NCBI RefSeq assembly: GCF_011745145.1
Contig: NZ_CP050191.1
Location: 4,785,433 to 4,849,432 of the forward strand
Length of the DNA stretch: 64,000 nt
Origin: Mycobacterium sp. DL440
GTDB lineage: Bacteria > Actinomycetota > Actinomycetes > Mycobacteriales > Mycobacteriaceae
Direction of reading: 5' to 3'
A program made the translations under genes and the position numbers. Of this stretch, positions 49,434 to 58,028 are shown in pieces (the stretch's first letter is position 1; each line of letters starts with the position of its first letter). Under the pieces are notes generated by a model that was not told the DNA's origin, did no database searches, and was given only the letters and a program-made list of their open reading frames with translations.

Positions 49434-50423
49434 TCAGAACAGCGTGTACTGATCGCTCTCTGCGGGGGTGTCGCAGAACTCCTCGATATCGGCGCCACCG
49501 ACGATGTGGGTCAGCAGACCCATGAACGTCTCGTCGTCGACGAGCGGCACCCCCGACTCGGCGGCCTGGTAACCCTTGCCCTGATTGGGCGCGGTCTCGT
49601 TGCAGATCACGAGTGAGGTCTGCTGGTCCACCAGGTCGGTGTAGGACAGCCCGGCGTGCAGGATGCGCTCGACGAGCTCCTCGTGGGTGCGCACCACCTC
49701 CGCCGACAACGCCACCCGCATGCCCTGCACCAGCGGCCGCCCCGGCACGAAGACGCCGGGGTTGGCGTACTCGCACGGCAGCCGCGAGGCCAGCGCCTTC
49801 AACGGCCGCAATTCTTCGTGGGTGATGTGGCCGTTGGGCCAACGGCGTCGGCTCACCTCCCGCAGCGGCAGCCAGACCCTGCGGTCGCGGGCCCTGGCCA
49901 GCGTCGGCTTCAGGATCTGTGCCAGCACCAACGCGTCATCGAGCGCATCGTGCGGTCTCATCTGGCTCACGCCCCAGTGCGCCGCCAACGTCTCCAGCCG
50001 CAGATTCTCAGTGCCCAGCGACAGCCGACGGGCCAACTCGACGGTGCACATCACGCTGTCGATCGGCAGCTCGGCACCGACCAGTTCGGCCTCGGCGGTC
50101 AGGAAGCTGTAGTCGAAGCCCACGTTGTGGGCGACCATCGTGCGTCCGCGCAGGATGTCGCTCAGCTCGCCGACGACGTCACCGAAGGTCGGCTGGCCTT
50201 CCAGCATCTCGGCGGTCAGCCCGTGCACATGGGTGGGCCCGGGGTCCACCCCCGGGTTCAGCAGGGAGGCGACGCTGCGCTCGACATTGCCGTCGTCCCC
50301 GACCGCCAGTGCGGCGACGCTGACGATGCGAGCCTGCCCGGGCCGGAACCCGGTGGTCTCCACGTCGACGACCGCCCAGCCCGCTCCCGGCTCCTCCGCC
50401 GGCCTGCCCCACGCGCTGCTCAT
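49434..50423 (-). CDS. DnaQ-like 3'-5' exonuclease with C-terminal BRCT-type region
   Basis: A 329-residue DEDD exonuclease corresponding to Rv3711c. ExoI is VVDVETTGF (Asp and Glu), ExoII is MVAHNVGFDYSFL, and ExoIII is RPHDALDDALVLAQIL with the catalytic His and Asp. Residues about 230-310 (FVPGRPLVQGMRVALSAEVVRTHEELVERILHAGLS) look BRCT-like. Rv3711c is named dnaQ, but mycobacterial replication proofreading depends on the DnaE1 PHP domain, so a repair role is likelier. It converges on the SHOCT gene and is divergent from murT. Confidence 0.88.
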   Translation of the reverse strand: MSSAWGRPAEEPGAGWAVVDVETTGFRPGQARIVSVAALAVGDDGNVERSVASLLNPGVDPGPTHVHGLTAEMLEGQPTFGDVVGELSDILRGRTMVAHNVGFDYSFLTAEAELVGAELPIDSVMCTVELARRLSLGTENLRLETLAAHWGVSQMRPHDALDDALVLAQILKPTLARARDRRVWLPLREVSRRRWPNGHITHEELRPLKALASRLPCEYANPGVFVPGRPLVQGMRVALSAEVVRTHEELVERILHAGLSYTDLVDQQTSLVICNETAPNQGKGYQAAESGVPLVDDETFMGLLTHIVGGADIEEFCDTPAESDQYTLF

Positions 50424-50484
50424 ATTCGCCAGGATGGCACGCAGCCCCGACAGAGTCGGGCGGCGCGCTTGCGTGTCGTGCCCC

Positions 50485-50490
50485 TAAAAT
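50485..50490 (+). promoter_or_regulatory. Leaderless -10 element of murT-gatD
   Basis: TAAAAT is a near-perfect TATAAT-like hexamer. It lies 7 nt before the ATG at 50498, and no ribosome site is present, so murT is probably translated from a leaderless mRNA. Confidence 0.65.
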
Positions 50491-50497
50491 CGCCGGA

Positions 50498-51718
50498 ATG
50501 CTGACCATCCGTGGGCGCGCCGCACTGGCCGCCGGAGCAACCGCACGCTGGGCGTCGCGGGTTACCGGCCGCGGTGCGGGCGCGATGATCGGCGGACTGG
50601 TCGCCATGACGCTGGACCATTCGATCCTGAGCCAGCTGGGCCAGTGCCGTCGCAGCGTGGTCGTGACCGGCACGAACGGCAAGTCGACCACCACCCGCAT
50701 GACCGCGGCCGCCCTGGCGACGCTCGGCCCGGTGGCCAGCAACTCCGAGGGCGCCAACATGGACGCCGGCCTGGTGGCGGCGCTGGCCTCAGCGCGAGAC
50801 GCCGAGCTGGCCGCGCTGGAAGTCGACGAGATGCACGTCCCGCATGTATCTGACGCCGTGGACCCGTCGGTGATCGTTCTGCTGAACCTGTCCCGCGACC
50901 AGCTCGACCGGGTCGGTGAGATCAACCACATCGAGCGCACCCTGCGGGGCGGGCTGGCGCGGCACCGCGACGCGGTGGTCGTGGCCAACTGCGACGACGT
51001 GCTGATGACCTCGGCCGCCTACGACAGCCCCAACGTGGTGTGGGTGGCCGCCGGCGGCAGTTGGTCAGGTGACTCGGTGAGCTGCCCACGGTCCGGCGAG
51101 ATCATCGTCCGCGACGGACGGGACTGGCACTCGACGGGCAGCGACTTCAAGCGTCCCAGCCCGCAGTGGTGGTTCGACGACACACACATCTACGGGCCCG
51201 ACGGTCTCGTGCTGCCGATGACGCTGGCCCTGCCCGGCGCCGTCAATCGCGGCAACGCCACGCAGGCCGTCGCCGCCGCGGTGGCACTCGGCGCGGACCC
51301 GACTGCCGCGGTAGCTGCGGTCTCCGGCGTCGATGAGGTCGCGGGCCGGTACCGCACCGTGCAGATCGGTTCACACACCACGCGGATCCTGCTGGCCAAG
51401 AACCCGGCCGGGTGGCAGGAGGCCCTGTCGATGGTGGACAAGCACGCAGCCGGCGTCGTCATCTCGGTCAACGGGCAGGTTCCCGACGGTGAGGATCTGT
51501 CGTGGTTGTGGGATGTTCGCTTCGAACACTTTGAGGACACGGTCGTCGTCGCCGCCGGTGAGCGCGGCACCGACCTGGCGGTACGGCTCGGGTACGCCGG
51601 CGTCGAACACTCACTGGTGCACGACACCGTCGCCGCGATCGGTTCCTGCCCACCCGGGCACGTCGAGGTGATCGCCAACTACACCGCGTTCCTGCAACTG
51701 AATCGGCGGATCTCGTGA
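50498..51718 (+). CDS. murT: Lipid II isoglutaminyl synthase ligase subunit MurT
   Basis: MurT, with GatD, amidates the D-glutamate of lipid II to D-isoglutamine. The 406-residue Mur-ligase-type protein has the P-loop VVVTGTNGKSTTTRM, ALEVDEMHVPHV, and the C-terminal DUF1727 domain (GRYRTVQIG ... LLAKNPAGWQEAL) that contacts GatD. In staphylococcal MurT a four-cysteine zinc ribbon interrupts the central domain; here only one Cys (SCPRSGE) remains at that place. The stop overlaps the gatD GTG. Confidence 0.93.
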   Translation: MLTIRGRAALAAGATARWASRVTGRGAGAMIGGLVAMTLDHSILSQLGQCRRSVVVTGTNGKSTTTRMTAAALATLGPVASNSEGANMDAGLVAALASARDAELAALEVDEMHVPHVSDAVDPSVIVLLNLSRDQLDRVGEINHIERTLRGGLARHRDAVVVANCDDVLMTSAAYDSPNVVWVAAGGSWSGDSVSCPRSGEIIVRDGRDWHSTGSDFKRPSPQWWFDDTHIYGPDGLVLPMTLALPGAVNRGNATQAVAAAVALGADPTAAVAAVSGVDEVAGRYRTVQIGSHTTRILLAKNPAGWQEALSMVDKHAAGVVISVNGQVPDGEDLSWLWDVRFEHFEDTVVVAAGERGTDLAVRLGYAGVEHSLVHDTVAAIGSCPPGHVEVIANYTAFLQLNRRIS

Positions 51719-52425
51719 GTGCTGTGCAGATCGGGCTCGTGCTGCCCGACGTGATGGGGACCTACGGGGACAGCGGCAATGCGGTGGTGCTGCAACAGCG
51801 GTTGCGGCTGCGCGGCATCGACGCCGAGATCGTGGAGATCACCCTGGCCGATCCGGTGCCCGACTCGCTGGATCTGTACACCCTCGGCGGCGCCGAGGAC
51901 TATGCGCAGCGGCTGGCCACCAAGCACCTGATCCGGTATCCCGGTCTGCAACAGGCGGTTTCGCGGGGCGCGCCGGTGCTCGCGATCTGCGCGGCGATCC
52001 AGGTCCTCGGCCACTGGTACGAGACCTCGGCCGGTGAACGGGTGGAGGGTGTCGGGCTGCTCGACGTCACCACGTCACCACAGGAGGCCCGCACCATCGG
52101 TGAGGTGGCGTCCACTCCCCTGCTCGGCGGCCTCACTCAGCCGTTGACGGGCTTCGAAAACCACCGTGGCGGAACGGTTCTGGGCCCTGACGCCAGGCCG
52201 CTGGCCGCGGTCACCAAGGGTGCGGGCAACCGCCTGGGCGACGGCTACGACGGCGCCGTGCAGGGCAGCGTGATGGCCACTTACCTACATGGGCCATGTC
52301 TGGCGCGCAATCCGGAGCTGGCCGACCATCTGCTCTCGCAGGTAGTCGGTGAGCTCCCGCCGCTGAAACTGCCCGAGGTCGACCTGCTGCGCCGCGAACG
52401 CCTGGCCGCCCCGCGCCGGGTCTAG
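51715..52425 (+). CDS. gatD: Lipid II isoglutaminyl synthase glutamine amidotransferase subunit GatD
   Basis: GatD supplies ammonia from glutamine to MurT. The 236-residue CobB/CobQ-type amidotransferase has the nucleophile Cys92 (LAICAAIQVLG) and the catalytic His192 (TYLHGPCLARNP). The N-terminal LPDVMGTYGDSGNA and GFENHRGGT are conserved. Its GTG overlaps the murT stop by 4 nt (GTGA). Palindromic repeat B begins 16 nt after the stop. Confidence 0.94.
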   Translation: MSAVQIGLVLPDVMGTYGDSGNAVVLQQRLRLRGIDAEIVEITLADPVPDSLDLYTLGGAEDYAQRLATKHLIRYPGLQQAVSRGAPVLAICAAIQVLGHWYETSAGERVEGVGLLDVTTSPQEARTIGEVASTPLLGGLTQPLTGFENHRGGTVLGPDARPLAAVTKGAGNRLGDGYDGAVQGSVMATYLHGPCLARNPELADHLLSQVVGELPPLKLPEVDLLRRERLAAPRRV

Positions 52426-52440
52426 GCGTCCTCCAACTTT

Positions 52441-52503
52441 CGCCGAAACCGCATTCCAGCAGGCCGCTACTCATACTTCTTCTGCTGGAATGCCGTTTCG
52501 GCG
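52441..52503. repeat. 63-bp imperfect palindrome, copy B
   Basis: The arms at 52441-52462 and 52482-52503 pair over 22 bp with one mismatch, and the 19-nt loop is 52463-52481. Its loop is nearly identical to that of copy C. It lies between the convergent gatD and MBL-hydrolase genes. Confidence 0.9.
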
Positions 52504-52518
52504 GGATTAGAAGCGGGG

Positions 52519-53229
52519 CTAGACGAAAGCGTCGACCGCGGCGGCTATTCGTGATGCGGCGTCGGTGAGAATCGGCTCGCCATGGCCGAACCCCGCGCGC
52601 TGCGCGCCCGTGGCCGCAAGAATGTCCACCGCGCGCGACGCGGCCGCCCGGTCAGTGTTGAAGACACCGAGCATCGCCTGGCCGTTGAACTCGGCAATCG
52701 CATCGCCGGTGAGCACCGCATCGGCCGCCGGGAGATACAGCGCGATGCTGCCTGGGGTGTGGCCGGGCACGCCGATCACCCTTGCCCCGCCGGCGAAATC
52801 CAGAACGTCACCGTCGCCGACCACCCGATCCACCCGGCATGCCGGGCCGTGCGGTGATGCGTCGAAGTCCGGGCGAAGCGTCCGCTCCGAGTCGGTCAAC
52901 ACCGGCAGCGGTCCGGGTTCGCCGCCACGGACGAACTCGGCATCACCCTTGCCGGCGATGACCTCCACGTCGGACCAGTCCGCGATTTCGGCGGCCGCAC
53001 CGCAGTGGTCTTCGTGAAAGTGGGTGAGCACTATGCGCTTGACGTGAATCCGTCGCAGGCCCAGTTCGGTGAGCGCATCGGCGATCAACTCGGCGCTGTC
53101 GGGCCAGCCAGTGTCGATCAGCGTCACGCCATCTGCGTCCAGCCACAGATAGCTGTTGAGCAGGTGCGCCCGTTCACCGGGGATACGCAAGCGATAGAGC
53201 GAGGGCGCCATCTCGAGTAGGTCGGGCAT
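52519..53229 (-). CDS. Metallo-beta-lactamase fold hydrolase
   Basis: A 236-residue MBL-fold protein with the dizinc motif His70-x-His72-x-Asp74-His75 (LTHFHEDHCG), GVPGHTPGSIALYL with the third histidine, and the bridging Asp in VLTGDAIAEF. The family includes glyoxalase II-like thioesterases and lactonases; the substrate is not predictable. It is bounded by palindromes B and C and lies between gatD and the DUF559 gene, where M. tuberculosis has no equivalent gene, so it is probably an insertion. Confidence 0.82.
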   Translation of the reverse strand: MPDLLEMAPSLYRLRIPGERAHLLNSYLWLDADGVTLIDTGWPDSAELIADALTELGLRRIHVKRIVLTHFHEDHCGAAAEIADWSDVEVIAGKGDAEFVRGGEPGPLPVLTDSERTLRPDFDASPHGPACRVDRVVGDGDVLDFAGGARVIGVPGHTPGSIALYLPAADAVLTGDAIAEFNGQAMLGVFNTDRAAASRAVDILAATGAQRAGFGHGEPILTDAASRIAAAVDAFV

Positions 53230-53249
53230 GACTCGACGCTACCGACGTC

Positions 53250-53312
53250 CGCCGAAACCGCATTCCAGCAGGCCGCTACGCGCACTTCTTCTGCTGGAAT
53301 GCGGTTTCGCGC
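53250..53312. repeat. 63-bp imperfect palindrome, copy C
   Basis: The arms at 53250-53271 and 53291-53312 pair perfectly over their inner 19 bp; the 19-nt loop is 53272-53290. The right arm and loop encode the last residues and stop of the DUF559 gene. Confidence 0.9.
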
Positions 53313-54175
53313 GGTGTTGCACGGAGAGTGCCGTCCCAGCCGCGGGCCTTCAACGCGCGAAATGCGCGCTGGACGACCTCCTGCTCCCGGTCCTCCTTGA
53401 TCACCTGCATGACGTCCCAGCCAAGTTGGCGAAGCTTCGGCAACACCTTCAGATCCTTGACGTACTGGGCACGGTCGGTCTGATGCTGTTCGCCGTCGTA
53501 CTCCGAAACGACCTTGAACTCTTCCCAGCCCATGTCGACAGTGCGGACCACCCGGCCCCACTCGTCGACGATGGCGATCTGAGTTGTCGGCCGCGGGAGC
53601 CCGGCGTCGATGTAGAGCAGACGCAACCAGGTCTCGGGGTGTGACGCAGCGCCACCGTCGACCAACGGGAGCACAGCCTTGAGCTTGGCCACCCCGCGTG
53701 CACCTCGGTAACGCTGGGCCAGCATGAGCACGTCGTCGGTGGAAAACGGGCATGCGTGCATGAGTGCATCCAACCGCTCCAGCGCCTCCTTGCGTGGCAG
53801 GAAACGGCCGAGGTCGAACGCCGTGCGCGCGGGTGTCGTCACCGGTATGCCTGCGACACAGCTGATCTCGTCATCGGCGATGCGCTCGTGCCGGACGATG
53901 ATGCCGCGCGGCGAGCGGAGGTAGTTCCAGATGAGCTCGATCGCGACGTCGTCGTCCACCCACTCCGCCCCATGCAGCGCGGAGGCGGCGACCCCGGACA
54001 CGATGCCGTCGCGCCGTGTCCACAGCCAGGCCGCGGTGGTGCGGTCTCGTAGCGACAACGACTGCCCCTTCGGGACATGGACGTTCCGAAAGATCGGTCG
54101 GTACCAGCGCTGCAGTTCATGCCGCGTGACGGCGCCGCTGGCAATCGCCTCGGTGCCGATGAATATCTCCCCCAT
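53276..54175 (-). CDS. AbiEi-like / DUF559 domain protein, Rv3714c-like
   Basis: A 299-residue protein with an N-terminal winged-helix/AbiEi-like region (IGTEAIASGAVTRHELQRWYRPIFRNVHVP) and a C-terminal DUF559 Vsr-like nuclease fold. The latter is seen as TVDMGWEEFKVVSEYDGEQHQ then LGWDVMQVIKEDR, with Asp/Glu residues in the expected places. It occupies the position of Rv3714c, upstream of recR. The last eleven residues (ETAFQQKKCA and the stop) come from palindrome C, so the natural C-terminus has been replaced or extended by the repeat. The ATG at 54175 is used; upstream sequence derives from palindrome D. Confidence 0.78.
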   Translation of the reverse strand: MGEIFIGTEAIASGAVTRHELQRWYRPIFRNVHVPKGQSLSLRDRTTAAWLWTRRDGIVSGVAASALHGAEWVDDDVAIELIWNYLRSPRGIIVRHERIADDEISCVAGIPVTTPARTAFDLGRFLPRKEALERLDALMHACPFSTDDVLMLAQRYRGARGVAKLKAVLPLVDGGAASHPETWLRLLYIDAGLPRPTTQIAIVDEWGRVVRTVDMGWEEFKVVSEYDGEQHQTDRAQYVKDLKVLPKLRQLGWDVMQVIKEDREQEVVQRAFRALKARGWDGTLRATPRETAFQQKKCA

Positions 54176-54207
54176 AGGCAGATGCTTGCCCTCACGTACG
54201 ACAAGTC

Positions 54208-54270
54208 CGCCGAAACGGCATTCCGGCAGGAGAAGTACGAGTAAGGCCCTGCTGGAATGCCGTTTCGGCG
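54208..54270. repeat. 63-bp imperfect palindrome, copy D
   Basis: The arms at 54208-54229 and 54249-54270 pair over 22 bp with one G-T difference; the loop is 19 nt. The loop matches copies B and C as reverse complement, so D is in opposite orientation. It lies between recR and the DUF559 gene. Confidence 0.9.
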
Positions 54271-54288
54271 GAAAAGGTGGGGAGGTGA

Positions 54289-54900
54289 TCAAGCCATCGC
54301 GCGGCGGCCGGCCAAGGCCCGGCCCAGAGTGAGCTCGTCGGCGAACTCCAGGTCACCGCCCATCGGGAGGCCCGAGGCGATGCGGGTGACGGTGAGGCCG
54401 GGGATATCGCGCAGCATCCGCACCAGGTAGGTGGCGGTGGCCTCACCCTCGGTGTTGGGGTCGGTGGCGATGATCACCTCGGCCACGTCGACGCCGTCGA
54501 CGCGTTCACCGATCCGGTTGAGCAGTTCGCGGATGCGCAATTGATCGGGCCCGACGCCCGACAACGGGTCCAGCGCCCCACCCAGCACGTGATAACGGCC
54601 ACGGAATTCGCGGGTGCGCTCGACGGCCTGCACATCCTTGGGCTCCTCGACAACGCACACCAGTGAGGCGTCGCGGCGCGGGTCTTTGCAGATGCGGCAA
54701 CGTTCCTCATCGGAGACATTGCCGCACACCGCACAGAAGGTGACGCCGTCACGGACGCGGCCCAGCACCGCGGTCAGCCGGTCGATCTCGGGCGGCTCGA
54801 CGCTCAGCAGGTGGAAAGCGATCCGCTGCGCGCTCTTGGGCCCGATGCCCGGCAGCTTGCCGAGCTCGTCGATCAGATCCTGGACCGGGCCTTCAAACAC
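54289..54900 (-). CDS. recR: Recombination protein RecR
   Basis: RecR works with RecO/RecF in loading RecA at gaps. The 203-residue protein has the N-terminal helix-hairpin-helix ([17 protein letters not shown]), the Cys4 zinc finger (CAVCGN...CRICKD), the Toprim motif ([14 protein letters not shown]), and the C-terminal Walker-B-like segment. The GTG starts directly after the ebfC stop (TGAGTG). Confidence 0.96.
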   Translation of the reverse strand: MFEGPVQDLIDELGKLPGIGPKSAQRIAFHLLSVEPPEIDRLTAVLGRVRDGVTFCAVCGNVSDEERCRICKDPRRDASLVCVVEEPKDVQAVERTREFRGRYHVLGGALDPLSGVGPDQLRIRELLNRIGERVDGVDVAEVIIATDPNTEGEATATYLVRMLRDIPGLTVTRIASGLPMGGDLEFADELTLGRALAGRRAMA

Positions 54901-55233
54901 TCACAGCCCCGGAAGTCCGAGCCCGCCCAAACCGCCGGCCAGCGGGCCCAACCGGCTCTGGGCGAGAGTGTTCACCTGATTGGAGGCATCGGCGAGAGCA
55001 CCGACGATGAGGTCCTGCAGAGTCTCGGGGTCGGACGGATCGATCACCTTGGGATCGATGGCCACCGCGACCACCTCACCGCTGCCCTTGACCGTGACCT
55101 GCACCAATCCGCCGCCGGCCTGACCGTGCACCTCGGAATTGGCCAGCGCTTCCTGCGCCTCCATGAGCTGCTGCTGTACCTGCTGGGCCTGCGCCAGCAG
55201 GGCCGACATGTCGGGCGTGCCTCCGGGTTGCAT
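54901..55233 (-). CDS. ebfC: Nucleoid-associated protein EbfC/YbaB family
   Basis: A 110-residue YbaB/EbfC DNA-binding protein, Rv3716c-like. The central [15 protein letters not shown] helix and the [21 protein letters not shown] strand pair are the family core. The C-terminus is Gly/Leu-rich. AAGGGG precedes the ATG. It is co-transcribed with recR, a pairing conserved across bacteria. Confidence 0.93.
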   Translation of the reverse strand: MQPGGTPDMSALLAQAQQVQQQLMEAQEALANSEVHGQAGGGLVQVTVKGSGEVVAVAIDPKVIDPSDPETLQDLIVGALADASNQVNTLAQSRLGPLAGGLGGLGLPGL

Positions 55234-55334
55234 TGACTGGGTCCCCTTGCCGTGTTGATTGCGTCTTGGTCTCGACTTGGTTGCTCTCGCCTGTCGGCGG
55301 CGATTTGAGCTTTCAGCCTAGTCGGCGCGCGGGC

Positions 55335-55340
55335 TAGCGT
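55335..55340 (+). promoter_or_regulatory. Leaderless -10 element of ami1
   Basis: TAGCGT lies 7 nt before the GTG at 55348. The identical hexamer appears 6 nt before the start of the FAD-reductase gene at 56624. No ribosome site is seen. Confidence 0.5.
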
Positions 55341-55347
55341 GGCGCCC

Positions 55348-56124
55348 GTGCGAGTCCCAGCCTGCGTGCGTGTCGGCACCGCCATGATCAGCAGCGTGAT
55401 CATCGCTGCGACCACGACCGCCATCGTCGACACACCTCACGCCACCGCCGCCCCCTCGAACGTCGCCGGCATGATCGTCTTCCTCGATCCCGGCCACAAC
55501 GGCGCCAACGACGGGTCGATCAGCCGCCAGGTGCCGACCGGCCGCGGCGGCACCAAGGACTGCCAGGCCAGCGGCACCTCCACCGAGGACGGATTCCCCG
55601 AGCACACCTTTACCTGGGACACCACCCTGCGGGTTCGCGCCATCCTGACCCAGATGGGGGTGCGCACCGCGATGTCACGCGGCAATGACAACGCGCTGGG
55701 ACCGTGCGTCGACGAACGCGCCTCGATGGCCAACGCGCTGCGCCCCAACGCCATCGTCTCGATCCACGCCGACGGCGGCCCGGCCAACGGTCGCGGCTTC
55801 CACGTGCTCTACTCGTCGCCGCCGCTGAACAATGTGCAGGCCGGACCGTCAGTGCAGTTCGCCAAGACCATGCGCGATCAGCTGTCGGCGTCGGGCATCC
55901 CGCCCGCCACCTACATCGGTTCGGGTGGCCTGGACGCCCGCTCGGACATCGCCGGGCTGAACCTTGCGCAGTTCCCGTCGATCCTGGTCGAGTGCGGCAA
56001 CATGAAGAACCCGGTCGACTCCAGCCTGATGAAGACCCCGGACGGCCAGCAGAAGTACGCCGAGGCCATCGCCCGGGGCGTCGTGGCCTATCTGGGAACC
56101 CAGGCCGGAAGTCCGGCGCGTTAG
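55348..56124 (+). CDS. ami1: Exported N-acetylmuramoyl-L-alanine amidase (Rv3717/Ami1-like)
   Basis: A zinc amidase (Amidase_3) that cleaves the sugar-peptide bond of peptidoglycan. The 258-residue precursor has a signal peptide ending near HATA/AP. Zinc ligands are in FLDPGHNGAND (His), GFPEHTF (Glu) and VSIHADGG (His), with the catalytic Glu in ILVECGNMKN. The two cysteines of KDCQAS and GPCVDER match the conserved disulfide of Rv3717. The GTG at 55348 is chosen from the leaderless promoter; an ATG at 55384 is an alternative. The stop overlaps the convergent SRPBCC gene. Confidence 0.9.
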   Translation: MRVPACVRVGTAMISSVIIAATTTAIVDTPHATAAPSNVAGMIVFLDPGHNGANDGSISRQVPTGRGGTKDCQASGTSTEDGFPEHTFTWDTTLRVRAILTQMGVRTAMSRGNDNALGPCVDERASMANALRPNAIVSIHADGGPANGRGFHVLYSSPPLNNVQAGPSVQFAKTMRDQLSASGIPPATYIGSGGLDARSDIAGLNLAQFPSILVECGNMKNPVDSSLMKTPDGQQKYAEAIARGVVAYLGTQAGSPAR

Positions 56125-56558
56125 CTCTCGACTTCCCTCTTCAGGTTCGCCAGCACCTCGTCCTGGATCTTGCGCAGGCCCAGCGGTGCGAACGTCTTCT
56201 CGAAGAAGCCCTTGACTCCGCCGGCACCGGTCCAGCTGGTCTTGAGGTTGACCGATGATCCGGCGCCCGCCGGGGCGACGGTCCAGTTGGTCACCAGGCT
56301 GGAATTCGCGTCCTTCTCGATCACCGTGTGCCCGGCCACGTCCACCGAGGCCTTGATGTCACGCACCCGCGACTCAGTGGCCTGCAGCTTCCAGCTGGCC
56401 ACCGTGCCCGCGCCCTGACCACCCTCGAGCACCTGATAGTCGCGGTAGTGCGAGGAAAGGATCTTCGGGCGCACGGTCTGGTAGTCCGCGATCGCGGCGA
56501 ACACAGCGGCCGGCTCGGCGTTGATCAGAACCGTGCTGACCGCACTGACCTGTCCCAT
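56121..56558 (-). CDS. SRPBCC (START-like) family protein, Rv3718c-like
   Basis: A 145-residue protein of the polyketide cyclase/START-like fold: VSTVLINAEPAAVFAAIADYQTVRPKILSSHY at the start, a VASWKLQATESRVRDI strand region, and a C-terminal long helix (GFFEKTFAPLGLRKIQDEVLANL). Such folds bind hydrophobic ligands; none is known. AAAGGAG lies 9 nt before the ATG at 56558. Confidence 0.85.
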   Translation of the reverse strand: MGQVSAVSTVLINAEPAAVFAAIADYQTVRPKILSSHYRDYQVLEGGQGAGTVASWKLQATESRVRDIKASVDVAGHTVIEKDANSSLVTNWTVAPAGAGSSVNLKTSWTGAGGVKGFFEKTFAPLGLRKIQDEVLANLKREVES

Positions 56559-56611
56559 GACTGAAACTCCTTTAACTCGTGTCTGCGGTCGCATCGTCGG
56601 CAACCTCCGAC

Positions 56612-56617
56612 TAGCGT
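56612..56617 (+). promoter_or_regulatory. Leaderless -10 element of the tuberculostearic acid operon
   Basis: TAGCGT lies 6 nt before the GTG at 56624, the same hexamer as before ami1. There is no Shine-Dalgarno sequence. Confidence 0.5.
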
Positions 56618-56623
56618 ATATGT

Positions 56624-58015
56624 GTGTCCGTTGCTACGACTGACGCACAAGCTGCCCATACCCTGGGCGTGCAGCGCCTACTGGACAGTTACCGCGCCAT
56701 ACCGCCCAATTCGACGGTGAGGCTTGCCAAGCCCACGTCGAACCTGTTCCGTGCGCGCGATCGCAGCGATGTCAAAGGTTTGGACGTAACAGGTCTGACC
56801 AACGTGATCGCGGTCGACGCCGAAGCCCGTACCGCGGACGTGGCCGGCATGTGCACCTACGAGGACCTGGTGGCTGCGACGCTGCCGCACGGTCTGGCCC
56901 CATTGGTGGTGCCGCAACTCAAGACCATCACGCTGGGCGGTGCGGTCACCGGGCTCGGCATCGAGTCGACGTCGTTCCGCAACGGTCTGCCGCACGAATC
57001 GGTGCTGGAGATGGACATCCTCACCGGGGCGGGCGAGATCGTCACCGCAACACCGGACCAGCATTCCGAACTGTTTCGGACATTCCCCAATTCTTATGGC
57101 ACGCTGGGCTATTCGACCAGGCTGCGGATCGAGCTCGAGCCCGTCACGCCGTTTGTCGCACTGCGCCACCTGCGCTTTCACTCACTGACCGAGCTTGTCT
57201 CGGCAATGGATCGGATCATCGAGACCGGCGGACTCGACGGCGAGCCGGTCGATTACCTCGACGGCGTCGTGTTCAGCGCCGACGAGAGCTATCTGTGCGT
57301 CGGCTTCAAGACGACGACACCGGGCCCGGTCAGCGACTACACCGGCCAGGACATCTACTACCGCTCGATCCAGCACGCGCAGGGTGAAAAGCACGACCGG
57401 CTGACCATCCACGACTACCTGTGGCGATGGGACACCGACTGGTTCTGGTGTTCACGGGCATTCGGCGCGCAGAACCCGACGATCCGGCGGTTCTGGCCGC
57501 GCAAGCTGCGCCGCAGCAGCTTCTACTGGAAGCTCGTCGGCTACGACCAGCGGTTCGACATCGCCGACCGGATCGAGAAACGTCACGGCCGTCCGCCCCG
57601 CGAGCGGGTGGTGCAGGACATCGAGGTGCCACTGGAGAACTGCACGGCATTCTTGAACTGGTTCCTGGAGAACGTCCCGATCGAACCGATCTGGCTGTGC
57701 CCGCTGCGGTTACGCGATGACGACCGCAAGGGCGCGGGCTGGCCCCTGTACCCACTGCGGCCGCACCACACGTACGTCAACGTCGGATTCTGGTCCTCGG
57801 TGCCGGTCGGCCCCGTCGAAGGCCACACCAACAAGCTGATCGAGACCAAGGTCAGCGAGCTCGAAGGGCACAAGTCGCTGTATTCGGATTCCTATTATCC
57901 GCGGGAGGATTTCGACGAGCTGTACGGCGGCGAGACCTACAAGACCGTCAAGAAGTCCTACGACCCCGATTCACGCTTGTTTGACCTGTATTCGAAAGCC
58001 GTCTTGCGCCGATGA
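56624..58015 (+). CDS. tmsA: FAD-dependent reductase of tuberculostearic acid synthesis (BfaB/TmsA-like)
   Basis: A 463-residue FAD-binding oxidoreductase of the PCMH/DHCR24-like type, corresponding to Rv3719. The FAD domain shows VIAVDAEARTADVAGMCTYEDLV, VPQLKTITLGGAVTGLGIESTSFRNGLPHESV and PNSYGTLGYSTRLRIEL. In the described pathway this protein reduces the 10-methylene fatty acid made by the partner methyltransferase to 10-methylstearic (tuberculostearic) acid. The methyltransferase follows after 13 nt. The start is GTG on a predicted leaderless transcript. Confidence 0.87.
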   Translation: MSVATTDAQAAHTLGVQRLLDSYRAIPPNSTVRLAKPTSNLFRARDRSDVKGLDVTGLTNVIAVDAEARTADVAGMCTYEDLVAATLPHGLAPLVVPQLKTITLGGAVTGLGIESTSFRNGLPHESVLEMDILTGAGEIVTATPDQHSELFRTFPNSYGTLGYSTRLRIELEPVTPFVALRHLRFHSLTELVSAMDRIIETGGLDGEPVDYLDGVVFSADESYLCVGFKTTTPGPVSDYTGQDIYYRSIQHAQGEKHDRLTIHDYLWRWDTDWFWCSRAFGAQNPTIRRFWPRKLRRSSFYWKLVGYDQRFDIADRIEKRHGRPPRERVVQDIEVPLENCTAFLNWFLENVPIEPIWLCPLRLRDDDRKGAGWPLYPLRPHHTYVNVGFWSSVPVGPVEGHTNKLIETKVSELEGHKSLYSDSYYPREDFDELYGGETYKTVKKSYDPDSRLFDLYSKAVLRR

Positions 58016-58028
58016 ATGGAGAACAGCG

